Assembly: GCA_013397865.1 (NCBI GenBank)
Contig: VZTI01002344.1
Location: 1,267,737 to 1,331,736, forward strand
From: Struthidea cinerea
Taxonomy: Eukaryota > Chordata > Aves > Passeriformes > Corcoracidae
Direction of reading: 5' to 3'
Length of the DNA stretch: 64,000 nucleotides
Part shown: piece by piece, positions 13,522 to 25,700 of the stretch
How the letters are laid out: every line of letters starts with the position of its first letter
Position numbering within the stretch: position 1 is the stretch's first letter
Position numbers and translations under genes: made by a program
The notes under the pieces: generated by a model
The model's input: only the letters and a program-made list of their open reading frames with translations
What the model was told of the DNA's origin: nothing
Database searches by the model: none

Positions 13522-16500
13522 TCACAGGCTTTAGAGCTGCATTGTTCACTCCATAGAATTTTTGCCTTCTGTGATCTATTACTTTCAATTGTAATTCTTT
13601 TTGCTGCATTTGCAGTTAGACTGCACTCTAACCACATGAGACAGAGTTATGCATTAGTTAATTTACTGGGTTCTGATGCACTGCACAGTTTGGTTCCAAT
13701 ATCTAGGGTAGCTCATTAAAGACAGAATTGGATATCTCTGTACTACAGTGCTGTGTGCAACATGGACAGCTTAAAAAATATTAAATCAAACACTGCAATG
13801 TGGCAGAAACACATAACTGCTGAATTTCCTGCAGCCCTACTAAAAATTAGAGTATTAAGTATATGAAACAGCCACCAAAAAAAAAATCCTAACATGAAGT
13901 TTTATGTCTATACTTGGAGGTTAAAAATTAAATCTTTCTTATCAGTGTCAAGGTGTTATGTTCTTAGACTCTAGAAGTTACATTCCACATGCATATATTA
14001 CCTACCAAGCAATACATAGACTTGAGAACATGTTCTGTCAACCAGCTATCAAAAGGCATTGAAAAAGTGTAAAAGAAAATCAACATTTTCCTTAGCAATG
14101 TTAAACTTTCAGATAATTAACAAGTTCTAAACATTTTTGGTATACAAGCTGATAGCAAAATGAAACTTCATTTTCAGAAGGCTGTTGTGGAAAGCAGTAA
14201 AAACAATCTACCAAGAATTCAGACCAGTCAATCTACATTCACCTAAGACAACTTGGATTATTATTTTCTAAATTTTTATTACTTTTAATGTTTTCCAAAA
14301 GTATAGTCTTAGAAATTATCAAAGACCTTTGAAAAATGGTTTGGAGTTGTTTTATTTTTTTCCTTCAGGGAAATCCATTTTTAACTAGCAGGCATTTTTT
14401 ATATTAAAAAAAAATGCTGGTTTTCAACACTTTTTTTTTCCAAAGCTAAGAATCAAATTGAAAAATGAAACCAAGAAGTTTTGCCAGAAAAAATACAGGG
14501 ACCTTAGTTTATTTCCCTTGGGGTATGAGAAGGAAACAACAAAAAACTGAAAGCAGCAACAACGCTTTCAAGTTAATACTTTTATGAAAAGATGTGCTTT
14601 AGGTGTGAAATCTCTCTCACATTTGAAATGATGTTGAAAATTTCCAGTAATCAATAATGTGTTCCCATAGTGTGTATCATCCTCCACTTCTCTTTTCTTA
14701 GTTTCCGCTCCATTGTACTGTTACAAAATAGAGCAGTCCTAAAATAAATTATTTAGCAGCAAGACCAGGCCCCAACTGTCTGCAAGGTCACACATGTAAC
14801 ACCTCTCATCCTTCCTTAAAAACAACAGCTTGGAACCCAGGCTTCTCTGTACACCATTTTCCTACCAAAAATCCATTTGTTCTTGGCCTCTAACTTCATA
14901 TTCCTTTATAACTTCCTTCTACTTAAGTGTACAAAGTGTAGGCATACTACTCTTTTCTGCTGGACAGGACCATAGTTACTTACTCATTTAGTAAAGACCA
15001 TAAACCCTTAATACTACAGTGGCTTTCTTCCTAATACAGTAAAAATTAAGCAATTAAGATTTTCTGCAAGCTAAACTCATCTTGTTATGAGACCAAAGTT
15101 TACCGTGACATTTTCAGATGTGCAATTATTTTCATTCTAGAAATGCATATTTATATCAGGAGGCTGCTCCTGCAATGTCAGCTCACACAGGCATTACAGA
15201 AACACCTTCCACAGAAACCTTACATTCTACAATATCTGCCATTATGTTGTGTCAGACTTTAGGCATGCAAGGGCAAAGCCAGATCAGATATGCAGCACAA
15301 GTGTCTTACTGACTCATGAAGGGAAAAATGAACAAAATCAATAGCCCATACAAGTCACAGAAAGTTTTCACAACGTTTTTTCCCTGCCCTTCCACACAAT
15401 TTAACAATTTGTGTTCAAAAGAGAACATTTGGAAGGTCTGTCCCAAGCTCTCCAATCCCAACCAAAATGTTTCTGCCAATTATTGCTTTTCAAACTAGAC
15501 TGTACAATGTGGTTGTCTTTTCAACACCTTGACCAGCCTGAAAATTCCCTGCTCATTCTAATACTTTATTTAAAGCTTGAGGAATTACTTTCTTGGCCTT
15601 CCCTTTTTCTTGATTAAACAAAGCACAGTTTTAATGTTAAAGTTGTAAAATCTAGACCTCATCAAATACCTCCTTCCCTGAAAGAAGCTGGAACCTCCAG
15701 TTTGTTAGGAAGTAAAATAACGTCATGCTGTTGGGTGCATTTTATGTATCACGTAATGAATGTTTCCTAGCATGTTGCTCATGCACAGTAAAGATGGGAC
15801 AAATGGACTGTGCAGCTCTAAGTAAACTGGGGATTGCCTGTAATCTAGAACCATATAATGACAGTACATGAATTTCTCAAAGCTTCTTCTGCTGCAGGCA
15901 ATGGGAAAAGTCCTGGATGCTCACTGTCATAGTCAAATTTCTTCCAAGTCTGAAGAAGGAAAAACCTGCAATGTGCATATCTTGACACTGCCAGTTACAC
16001 AGATTGCCAGAGCACTAACTTTACCATCCTATTTCATGTCTTTTTTTAGGGAGGTAAACCCAAGAATACCTACTGGAAGACTATTTCTTAATTCCACAGT
16101 CAAAGCATTTCTCATTACGATTTTGGACTCAAACCCGTATCCAAAGTTCAAGCAGACAACTGCTAATTCCCTAATGTATCTATTCCCAGTATTGCCACTG
16201 ATTTCTCTGGGGCCCTGAGTAGGTCACTTTACTTTGCATCTTTTCCCTTATTTCTAAACATAATTATAAAGATACATTAAAAACTACTTTTGACCTCAAT
16301 ATCAGAGTTATTGACCTTGATATACTGACCTGTCAGTAAAAAACCCAAATACAGTTCTCATTTCCAGGACTCCCAAAGCAGGACAATTCGACAGAACTTA
16401 GGCTACTGAACCCCAAATATCTTTGAAAGGAATCTGTTCTGAAAGCAGTTTGTCTGACCCCAAAGCACTATTTCTTTCCCACTTTTAATTGTCTAACTGT

Positions 16501-16843
16501 GTTTCTTGAAGGACTCCAACAGATGCTTTTGAACTGGAAGAGCATTTCCACAGAGTAGCATTTCAACTGTTACACTCCAAGTGATAAGCCTTCCAACTCT
16601 TTATTTTTAAATTCTTATAACATTCCTATTTTCATGCTCCCCCCTCTAACTTCCACACTGCCATCAGGGCCAGAATTGCTCCAATAATTCACACTGACAT
16701 TACAGATACTATTAAGTCTACATACTTCAATGAAATTGCCTCTTTGCTGTCTCCTTTATGGCTTATAAAGATTCCTCATGGCTCACAAAATCCTATTTTG
16801 TTGTGGAATCTGTTGCATTGTCCTCCACAAACCATATCCAAGG
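13522..16843. other. Non-coding unique sequence
   Basis: No gene was recognised. A 116-codon plus-strand frame at 15868-16218 has no recognisable domain, start context or neighbour and is treated as chance. Short A and T homopolymers occur around 14340-14450. No CR1 or LTR was seen. Confidence 0.55.
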
Positions 16844-17340
16844 CTAAAGAGATTTTTTCCATGAATCTTCATGCTGATACTCGGTAAGTATTACACAGGA
16901 CAATGAATGCTTTTTATTTCCTAAATGTTGGCCTCTCTTGTAATTCACTCCTGGGTGTCCCTGTAATTTGGTGCTGGTTCTCCGTAGTGTGCAATAAACA
17001 CAAGTAAACAGTAATTGTGCAATGTGGCCATATGGAATATTCACGAAAACTGACTCTGGAAGAACGAACACTCACGACCATCTGTATGAGTTCTTCGACA
17101 TGCAGGGGCACTCTCCATGGAAAATAGAAGGAAAGCGCAGCCTCTTCAGTGTCCATCGTGATCACGTATTTTTTCTTCATTCTTTACCCACTCCTGCAGG
17201 ATCTGGATGACCTTGTAAAGTAGTCACCCAAAATGAGCACTAATCAGTCTGAGGTAGTGCAGGTCTCCTCAGCCACTAGTGCAAAGCAGATGAGAATGAA
17301 GGCGCAGTAGGTGCCCTTTCCTAAGTGCGGCACAAAGTGA
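16844..17340 (-). pseudogene. Coding-like, frame-broken segment of unknown origin
   Basis: Read on the minus strand, this interval gives several protein-like stretches interrupted by stops and frame changes. One reads GTYCAFILICFALVAEE near 17265-17315. After a stop it continues as LVLILGDYFT (about 17214-17245), and then in a shifted frame as YKVIQILQEWVKNEEKIR (about 17165-17220). Further on, the 88-codon frame at 16914-17180 begins MKKKYVITMDTEEAALSF. The segment also has about ten CpG dinucleotides between 16980 and 17340, well above the surrounding AT-rich sequence. These are the marks of a dead coding sequence, such as a retrocopy or part of a mobile element, but I could not name the parent. 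No poly-A tail or target-site duplication was found, so chance remains possible. Confidence 0.22.
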
Positions 17341-17735
17341 CTGGATACTGTAGCAATGCAAGGTCTTTCCTACTCTGCTACTAAATAATAGAGGTCACTT
17401 CAGAAATACTGGGCAGAGGGGATGCAGAACTCTAATTCCCAGATAACTGGAGTTGAATCTGCCCTGGGCACCTCAGAACCTAGAAATTATAATATTAACA
17501 TGAATTTGGGAGTGTGATGTAAACAATAGATACCAAAAAATTGATGCATTAAGGGTATTTGTCTTCTGGATAGTCACAACTGCTGGGGAAACATTACTAT
17601 TGTGCATTTTGATAAGGTGAATATTTTATTCACTGCTTAAGATACGTTGGCTTTACTCTTTTATCAGTGCTAGATACAGTAAATAATTCTTTTTCACATA
17701 TTCTGTAAGGAAGCTTATTTTACTTGAGGTTTGTT
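17341..17735. other. Non-coding sequence
   Basis: AT-rich sequence up to the microsatellite. I see nothing specific in it. Confidence 0.5.
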
Positions 17736-17763
17736 TCTCCTCTCCTCTCCTCTCCTCTCCTCT
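17736..17763 (+). repeat. (TCTCC)n pentanucleotide microsatellite, truncated by the gap
   Basis: Five perfect TCTCC units and a partial sixth run straight into the assembly gap. Sequence on the far side of the gap begins TTCCCTTCTT, still pyrimidine-rich. The true array is therefore probably longer than shown and may fill much of the gap. Confidence 0.9.
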
Positions 17764-18123
17764 NNNNNNNNNNNNNNNNNNNNNNNNNNNNNNNNNNNNN
17801 NNNNNNNNNNNNNNNNNNNNNNNNNNNNNNNNNNNNNNNNNNNNNNNNNNNNNNNNNNNNNNNNNNNNNNNNNNNNNNNNNNNNNNNNNNNNNNNNNNNN
17901 NNNNNNNNNNNNNNNNNNNNNNNNNNNNNNNNNNNNNNNNNNNNNNNNNNNNNNNNNNNNNNNNNNNNNNNNNNNNNNNNNNNNNNNNNNNNNNNNNNNN
18001 NNNNNNNNNNNNNNNNNNNNNNNNNNNNNNNNNNNNNNNNNNNNNNNNNNNNNNNNNNNNNNNNNNNNNNNNNNNNNNNNNNNNNNNNNNNNNNNNNNNN
18101 NNNNNNNNNNNNNNNNNNNNNNN
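17764..18123. other. Assembly gap, 360 Ns
   Basis: All bases are N. Apparent long open frames across this interval (to 172 codons) exist only because N codons contain no stop, so they are not evidence of coding. The gap sits in a pyrimidine-rich microsatellite, a common cause of assembly failure. The stated length may be an estimate. Confidence 0.98.
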
Positions 18124-21100
18124 TTCCCTTCTTAAATCCCCCAATAAGTTGATATTCCATTTTCCGTCCACGCTGCAGAGACCTGGAAATGTTGGCTGTT
18201 CAAAACAGCTTGTATACCCAGTTTATAACAAGACCTATATTTGGAGGCATGCTCACTATAGGTTCCAATCCTCACTTGAAGCTCAATCATGAAATGCTTT
18301 AACCATTATAAAGAAAATTTTTTTCTTTTAAATTTAGAAAGTTCAAATTTTTAAAAGTATTAAAAGCCTATTTACACAGTCTCCTGTTCTCAAAATGAAA
18401 TAGAGGAGAACACTGTTATCTGAAAACCAGAGCGTGGAAGGATAAATTAGATTTCTGAAAGACCTTTCATTTTAATAGTCTTGTATGTTTTTAGTAACAT
18501 AGGTATATATTTTTTACGATGTCATTTTTATCTTAACAATTCTCCTTTAATCTATTCAGTTCTGTCTCTCCAGCCTTGGCTTTTTCCTCCCACTCTGGGG
18601 TTTCATAATGCTTTTTCAGCCATTATCTTTTCACCTAAATAATCCCTCATTTTCCGATTCTCAGGAGCAGTGTCTCAGCTGAAAGCCTAATCCTGGCTAC
18701 TGCCTATAATGGCTCCCCAGGATAAGTAATCATCTGAGCTATTTGACATCCACTTATGTTGGCCTTACTAGGACAGTAGAAGGATAGGGTTTTGTGCTTC
18801 CTAGCTTTCTTTACCAGCTGTGTCTTCCTACACAAAATCCTGCAGGCTTGTATGGCATAAGCAGCACTGGCTCCCAGAAACCAGATCAGAGTCTTTAAAG
18901 ACTCTTTAGGTTCATATACCAAAAATATCATTAAATAGGAAAGAATTATTCACTATTGTCTTCCTAGTCAGGACACATGAACAGGACCTTTTATTAATCA
19001 GTATGTGTTGTCTTCCACCAGCGTGTGATCAGGCATGGAACCTACTTCAGCCTCCTCTCAAGTAGCACCCATACAGAACAGGTTGGCAAAGATCCAGTAT
19101 CCTTTTGTCTGTTAATGCAGAACTCCATGAGTGGTTCAGTAACTTTTACAAACTAAACCTATCCTCCCCAAAATCCTTCTACAATTTTTGTCTCCACTGT
19201 CCTTTATAGATACCTTCATGCGTGTCATTTTCCCCCATTGTTTTCCATGCAGAAACCCAAGTTTCCAACACTTCATCCACAACCTCTGCAGTATTTGTTT
19301 CCTGTACCCTGACAACCATCCTATGATTACGTGTTGCCACAGTACCAGCTCTGCAATTTGTGTGTACTCCAGAATATCTCTGCTCAGAACCACAGAGGGG
19401 GAACAAACCAGGCTGTATCTGGTTCTTCCTGTAACATGTCAGAGCAGAGCTATGTTTTCTTATGCTCCAAAATGTGAGGGCAAAAAATTATTTTTATGAC
19501 TCATTGGTGAATGTCTGTTTGCAGAAGAGCAAAGGAAGTACCCATTTAGAAACATGGGAATTCATTATATCTGTCACTTATTTTAGTCCTCTTCCTTTTC
19601 CTGCTTAAGAAGGGTCAGCTCTTCTATAAGGCCTTTTTCCTTAGAAAGGAAAGAAACACCACTCTAGGTGATTTAAGTGATCCGTTTTATGCCATTGGCA
19701 GCTGAAACAAGGACCTTGAAGTTATTTTTCAGAAGCAGAGACTGTGCAGATTTCTGGACACACATGTGTGAAAACTATAATATTCCAGTGAAATCAGAAG
19801 CAGCTAATGAGCAGCCACAACTGGGAGAAAAGTAACATGTAAATAAATGTAAAGTATCAAGTAGTTCGGTCTCTTACTGCGTTTTGAAATGCATTGTAGA
19901 AGGACATCTACATGAATCTATATACCAAACCATCAGCTATATATCAGAAATTCTCTGCTTCGCTGAAGATTTGAAGCTGCTAACTAGTATTTACTAACAT
20001 ACTTCTGGTAGTCAGATCGCTCATGGGAAGCAAAACAGGATGGCCCTAATATGGCCCTAATATTTGCCAAATTCTCTGTAAATTATGTTTACTGGGCAGG
20101 CATCACCCAGGCAGGGGCAGGGATGCTCTCATAGGATTTCTGAATCCTTGTCCCAAAAATGCCAAGGGCCAAGAGTGCTTAAGTGTCTCCAGTGGAGAGT
20201 TTAAGTGTCTCCAGAATGAAGTAATGACTGGGCAAATGTAATTGTAGGTGCATACACTATTCTATACAGTTATGTACTCAATCCTGCTCCTAGCAGGTTG
20301 GTTAGGCTGTTAGAGTGTGCCTGTGAAATGCTCACAGCCGGAGCTGAACTCACAGCTCAAGAGCCATGACTGGAGGATGCGGAGATTGCTGATGCTGTCA
20401 GCTGTCAGAAGAGGTTTGTATGGGAGCAAGGGATCCCCAGGGCAGTGCAGGGGAGCTCTTCTGTACTTACTGTATAACATTCAAGTCTTCTTTCCTCTGC
20501 TAAAGATAGCAGAGATACCAGTTTAATTCTCTTTTCCCTCTTTTGATATATTCCATTTAGCAAATAGATGGGCTGTTCTCTTTTCTCAGAGAAGATTATG
20601 TCAGCTTTGACATATTATGTATTTTATGAAATGTTATCTGTCTTTAATGGGTACAATGAATTTGATTCTGGCTTGGTTTGATTTACCCAGGTGATTTATG
20701 TGGTTATGATCCAATATCAAATTGATAGATCTGGCAGGAAATCTGCCCCATTGGGATAAACATGGGCTGACTGATAGACACAGGAGAAAATTTGGGTTAG
20801 GACCAGATGTATTTTGAGGCAGTGAAGCACTCAAAACTCTCTGATCCATTAGTATCCTTTAGCTCAACACCAGCATATTTACAGTAAAGCACTGAGCAGA
20901 AAGGATGTCTTTCACAATCTTATCTATAACAAAACTGCAAGCCAAGACCAATGTGGGAGTTAATTCCTAACAAATTAATATAACCCAATCCTACAAAATA
21001 AGGCTTGAAATCTCATCTAAATATCCTTCTCAAGTACCTTCACTTGTATAGTCTTCTCAAGTTACCATTAAAGCATTAATTATTCCTCAGCTTTTTCAAC

Positions 21101-21810
21101 CCTCCACGGTTTGATGACACCAAGAAATAATGAAAAGAATTTGGGTCTGTAGTGATACTGGTTTCAGCAAAGACAAAATAATTTTTAACAACACCTTTAC
21201 AGTTTCCTTGTTATTAGGATCTTCCAAACTTGAAATACAAAATTCAGGGTTTTAATTATGAAGTCCCATTAATAGGAGATGGGTTTCAAAAGTCTTTCTT
21301 CTAAGACAATTTTTAAGCAGGGTTGCCCATGTTTTTTAAACATAAGTGTCTTTTAATCTAAAACTCTCTTTTCTGGTCTGCTTGCTTTTAAGGTTTGCTG
21401 AACTATTTGAAGCCTTTCATCTCACCCCCTATATTCGGAAAATTAAACAGCTTGAAACCAGTTTTTAGATTTCAAAGTTCATTCAGTGGGGAAAAGGCTG
21501 CATTCTATAAAGAGAGAAGTTGTACATGATCCATTTTCTCCTGTTGGCCATGACATCTGCAGCAGCAGCACTCCATTCTTTCCATCATTACATGACACTG
21601 TGTAATTCTGTTATGTCACAAATAGTTTTCAGGTCACTAGTTTCTAGTGATTTGTGGGAAATACACTGTCCTGGTTTAGAAACTAACATAGGATTTGCAG
21701 AGAATAGAAATTTTTTTGTTACTTCCATTTCACTTCATGCATTTTATTGCTGAAGGTATGCTCGTGACCAAAAATTACTGAATACTGTCTCTTATCCTCC
21801 AATGAAGTTT
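18124..21810. other. Non-coding unique sequence
   Basis: No gene was recognised. Very short local duplications occur (ATGGCCCTAAT twice near 20040-20060 and TTAAGTGTCTCCAG twice near 20178-20214). Open frames reach 103 codons (plus strand, 19188-19499), with minus-strand frames overlapping them, and none resembles a known domain. Confidence 0.55.
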
Positions 21811-21940
21811 AGAGGAAATCTCTGGAGGTCATCTGATACAAACTTCTGCTGAAAGCAGGGTCAATGCATTTAAAATCCTCCAAGATGAGAGAAGTCTCCA
21901 AGAATGGAGCCTTTTCAGGCTATTCTGATAGAAAAGATCT
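21811..21940 (-). mobile_element. CR1 LINE fragment (old, 3' region)
   Basis: Reverse-strand CR1 sequence is recognisable from TCTGGAGGTCATCTGATACA at 21821, followed by CTGCTGAAAGCAGGGTCAA and later CTCCAAGAATGGAG. These follow the order of the well-known avian CR1 3' region read backwards (TCTGGAGGTCATCTAGTCCA, CTGCTCAAAGCAGGGTCAA and CTCCAAGGATGGAG, as I recall the consensus). It is short and diverged, so edges are approximate. A second CR1 piece in the same orientation starts about 440 bp further on. Confidence 0.7.
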
Positions 21941-22376
21941 TTTCCAATGTAGGAAAAAATCTAAACTCAGTGGTAAGATCCCTATCAGGAAAATTTTAAA
22001 AGATATTTGAGAATCTCTTTTCACTTTTCTTGTTGCCTTTTTCCTGTTATTCCTTCTTCTTAGCCTTTCACTTTCATCAAGACTAACATGAAGGCAGTGT
22101 TCTGGGGAAAAAATATTGGTCATCACCAAGCTGCACATGGCCTTGTGCATAGGTTTCTCCAGGCAACAGACCTAATTCTTTTTTATTTTTAAACTGAAAT
22201 TGAGAAACATAAGAAAAGTGAACTTCTCAACCGACCCCATGCTTCCGTTTTAGACTGACAGTTCAGGTTCACTAATTTATCTACTGCAGTTTATCTACTT
22301 TAGTTTATCCAAAATAACTAAGAGCTTATTTTTAACAAGACAAAATGTGAAAATATGAAATACAAATGAAAATGTA
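21941..22376. other. Non-coding spacer between two CR1 fragments
   Basis: AT-rich sequence with no gene. It separates two same-orientation CR1 pieces that carry overlapping parts of the CR1 3' region, so they are separate insertions and not one split element. Confidence 0.5.
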
Positions 22377-22752
22377 GAATCACAGAACTGGTTAGTTTGG
22401 AAGGTACCTTTAAATATCACCTAATTCCAGCCCTGCTGCCAGAGACAGGGACACCTTTCACTGGATCAGGTTGTTCAAAGTCCCATCCAACCCAGCCTTG
22501 AGCAATTCCAGGGGTGGGACCACTACAGCTTCTCTGGGCAACCTGTTCCAGTGTTTCACTGCTCTCCTGATAAAAAAATTCTTCCTTATGTCCAATCTAA
22601 CCCTGCCTCTATCAGTTTAAAACTGTTGCCTTTTGTCCTCCCACTACAAGCCTTGGTAAAAAGTGTCTGTCTTCCTTATAAGTCCGCTTATGTTTTGAAA
22701 AGCCACAACAAAGTCTCCTCAGAGCCTTCTCCTCTTCAGGTCGAATGCAATT
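22377..22752 (-). mobile_element. CR1 LINE, 5'-truncated 3' end
   Basis: The left edge GAATCACAGAA is the reverse complement of the typical CR1 3' terminus. It is followed, in CR1 order on the reverse strand, by TTGGAAGGTACCTTTAAA, AGGTTGTTCAAAGTCCCATC, CAACCTGTTCCAGTGTTTCA, TTCTTCCTTATGTCCAATCT and CTGTTGCCTTTTGTCCT. These correspond to the end of the CR1 ORF2 and the 3' UTR. The element is 5'-truncated, as nearly all CR1 copies are, and cannot encode a protein. The exact right edge is uncertain by some tens of bases. Confidence 0.93.
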
Positions 22753-25700
22753 GTTTAGCACAATTTTCAAGACAACTGGAAGCAGTAGGATCCAAATAGA
22801 ACAGAGAATTCCAGTTAAATTTCAAGTATACAGATTTGAAATGATGCTTTGCAGGGCAAATTCTGTGTATGGATACACTTTAAACAAGACTGGATAACAA
22901 TGCTTTCTAAAGACATTAAAGAGACTGTAACCACCAGTAACCTTCACCACTGTCCAAATTTTGTAAATAAACAAGGAATGTATTGTTTAAGAAAAAGGAG
23001 ATTGTTCTAAACCAGCTGCTCAAGAAATGGACTAGAATAAAAAATGTTTGCTTATTATTCAAAGAAAGTACATGAAAACCTTTAAAAACAAACTTTAAAA
23101 TTACTTTTAAAATAAACCCTTAAGCAAAGCAATGATCCAAAACAGAGTAGGAATACTATTTCATACTGTAGAGAGCAGAAAAAGCAGTCTAGAATCTAAA
23201 TTACAGGTCAATGAAGAACTACCATGCTCAATATTGTCCCAGTTTCTTTAAGTGAATTTTAACGACATGCCTGCATAGACAGAGAGGCTGGCTGTTGCTG
23301 GTTCATTACGCTTTCATATGACAGGAGAGGAGAAGAAAATCTACAGTGCAGTGGTATTCACATGAATACTCTAGTGGATAGAGATAAGGAGCTCCCAAAC
23401 TCCCAGCACGTTTGGAGAACTGACCCCAGAGAAAAGCATTACTTCTACTGAGCCGGCCAATAGGGACCGATACGGCAGCTAGAAAACACTGACAGTCAAT
23501 CAAAACAACTGAGTAAATGGGAATCCCTACATCTCCACCCAGATTTTTAAAAAAAAAAATCAGTGCTGCTTTATCTTCACACACCTCAGTGTGAAGAGAG
23601 CCTAAATTTCCCTACATATTTTTCAAAAATGTCTGTGGATGACTGAGGAGTAGAAAGAGTTACTTTTCTAATTAAAGAAAAACAATGGTACATTCAGTGG
23701 AATTGAAATGCAGCAAGTGCCAAATAAAACAAACGATAAAATATTTTAGTTTTTATCACACTGCATAGTTAAGCTATGGTACTAAGTACCACCAGAAATC
23801 ACTGATGCCAACAGCTTAGGACTCGAAGTTGGACTTCATGCTTATATGAAAACGTACAACATTCACAATTATATTAGGTAGGAAAAAAAACCAAACCAAC
23901 TCTAACATTTTATAAGCCTTCATGCATCAGTAAACAAGTAAATCTTTAACTGCTGAGGATTAGGATGAAGCCTTCCATGTGGACAAGTTATTCCGTAATT
24001 GCCCACCTTGGGGTTTCTTGCACTGCTCTCTGAAGCATCTGGTGCTGGCTTTAAGCAAATGCACGGATGGCAGGCCTGACTCATAATGGTAATTCTTACT
24101 CTAGAATGTAGTGTAATTCTTTTTACTTTTTGAAAACATTATAAACTTAAGACACAAAAATCTGTATCACAGATATTTTACCTATGAAAATTTAGTGCTA
24201 CTGGTTAATCTCAGCTCTTCACAGCTGCATGGGTCCTGCGTAGATTAGCTAACCCTTTGGTCAGGGTTAATTGCCTTACCGGTACCATCCAGTACTGTCA
24301 ACCTCAGCAATCTAATGTTAATTTGTAGCCCAGCATTATGACACTGGCACAGCTAACAGGCTTTTTTGAAAGACCACAGGCTTTATAAGTTTGGAAGGCC
24401 TGAGGGTTATGTCTTGTTGGGCTGGCTTTATTTGAACTCTTTCTGTCCTTCCCATGGTTTGTTTGCTTGATTTGGCTGTAACAGCAACAGGCTTGGCACT
24501 AGAGACCACATGGCTGTAAACAGCTCAGCAATGCTTCAAAAAGGTAAAGAAATGCAGATCTAGAGGCTGAAAAACTGGTGTTAGGGCTTACAGAGAGAAG
24601 AAATAGTACCTACATCACATAAAGTACCATATATAATAAATTCAGATATACTGTGAAGCTGCAAAACAATGAGGAGTGAGCAAAAATATAACAGTGTGTC
24701 AACAAACAGAAATGACCCCAAACAGATCCTGAGCAGTGGAAGAAGAAGACGTGAACAAATGTCTTCAGTAAAGGACACCACATAATGCTGACTCACCACA
24801 GCCTTGCCCATCACATACCAGAATGAAACCACTGAGGATGGAACTCAAAGGAGAAGGGTGAGCATAACAGTAGGAAAAAGGAGCATAAAATAATTGTGCG
24901 TATAAAAAATGTAACGGTGTTCTTCTACCTGGTCATCTCTTTTTCTGTAGTAATGAACTAACCATGATTTTTGATTAGATGGTCAAGATTTCCTTTAATA
25001 AGTAAGCAGTTTTATATATAAAACATTAACAATTTATTATGCATTTATGTGAAGATGTAACAGGAAACATTTACAGATTTTTACTCTTGCTGTTCTCTGG
25101 AGGCATAAAAATATACCTCCCTTATGGCATTTCCTGAATGTTTATGAGAGCTGAACTGACAAGACATTGACGTAATTGACAGCTCTTGCTTTAGGTATCT
25201 CTCTAATCTCTCACCTAATGGTGTTTCCTTTTACTTCAGAATTCAAAAACTGGCATTACTAGCAATGCTTTCCACTTAGTTGTATTTATATTTTCTTGCA
25301 GCTTTTTCCCAAGAGTATTAGTTCCATGCTTTTCTAAATTTTAAAAATATTAGTCTCCTGCACTGCCCCTGACATAAAGAAATCTTAGCAATATTTCATT
25401 TTATTTACTCACAGTCTCAAAGGCAGTGAAAGTAACATTTTACTAAATGTGATGAATCCTGAAAAGAAGGCCCCTTGCTGAAAAGTAGGAATGTTTAATG
25501 GAGAAGAAGAGCATTGGAAGGAAAAAGACGTGGAAAGCAAAAAGTTCAATTAAAAAAAAAAAAGAGATTGCAGGAGGAGAAAGAGCAGTTTCAAGTTTAG
25601 GCCAAGCAAATACTTTTCTATGAAATCAGAATCTTCCCCTCTCTGATACAGAATATTCGGGCACTATCAGGCAAGTCACTCGAAGAGAACACTTACTACA

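Noticed and set aside
15868..16218. 116-codon plus-strand open frame
   Set aside because: No known motif; length is within chance for a window with thousands of stop-to-stop intervals.
17653..18171. Long open frames (134-172 codons) on both strands
   Set aside because: They exist only because the 360 Ns contain no stop codons; the real flanks are microsatellite and short sequence.
20041..20063. Short direct repeat ATGGCCCTAAT
   Set aside because: Only two copies of about 11 bp; no evidence that it is more than local slippage.
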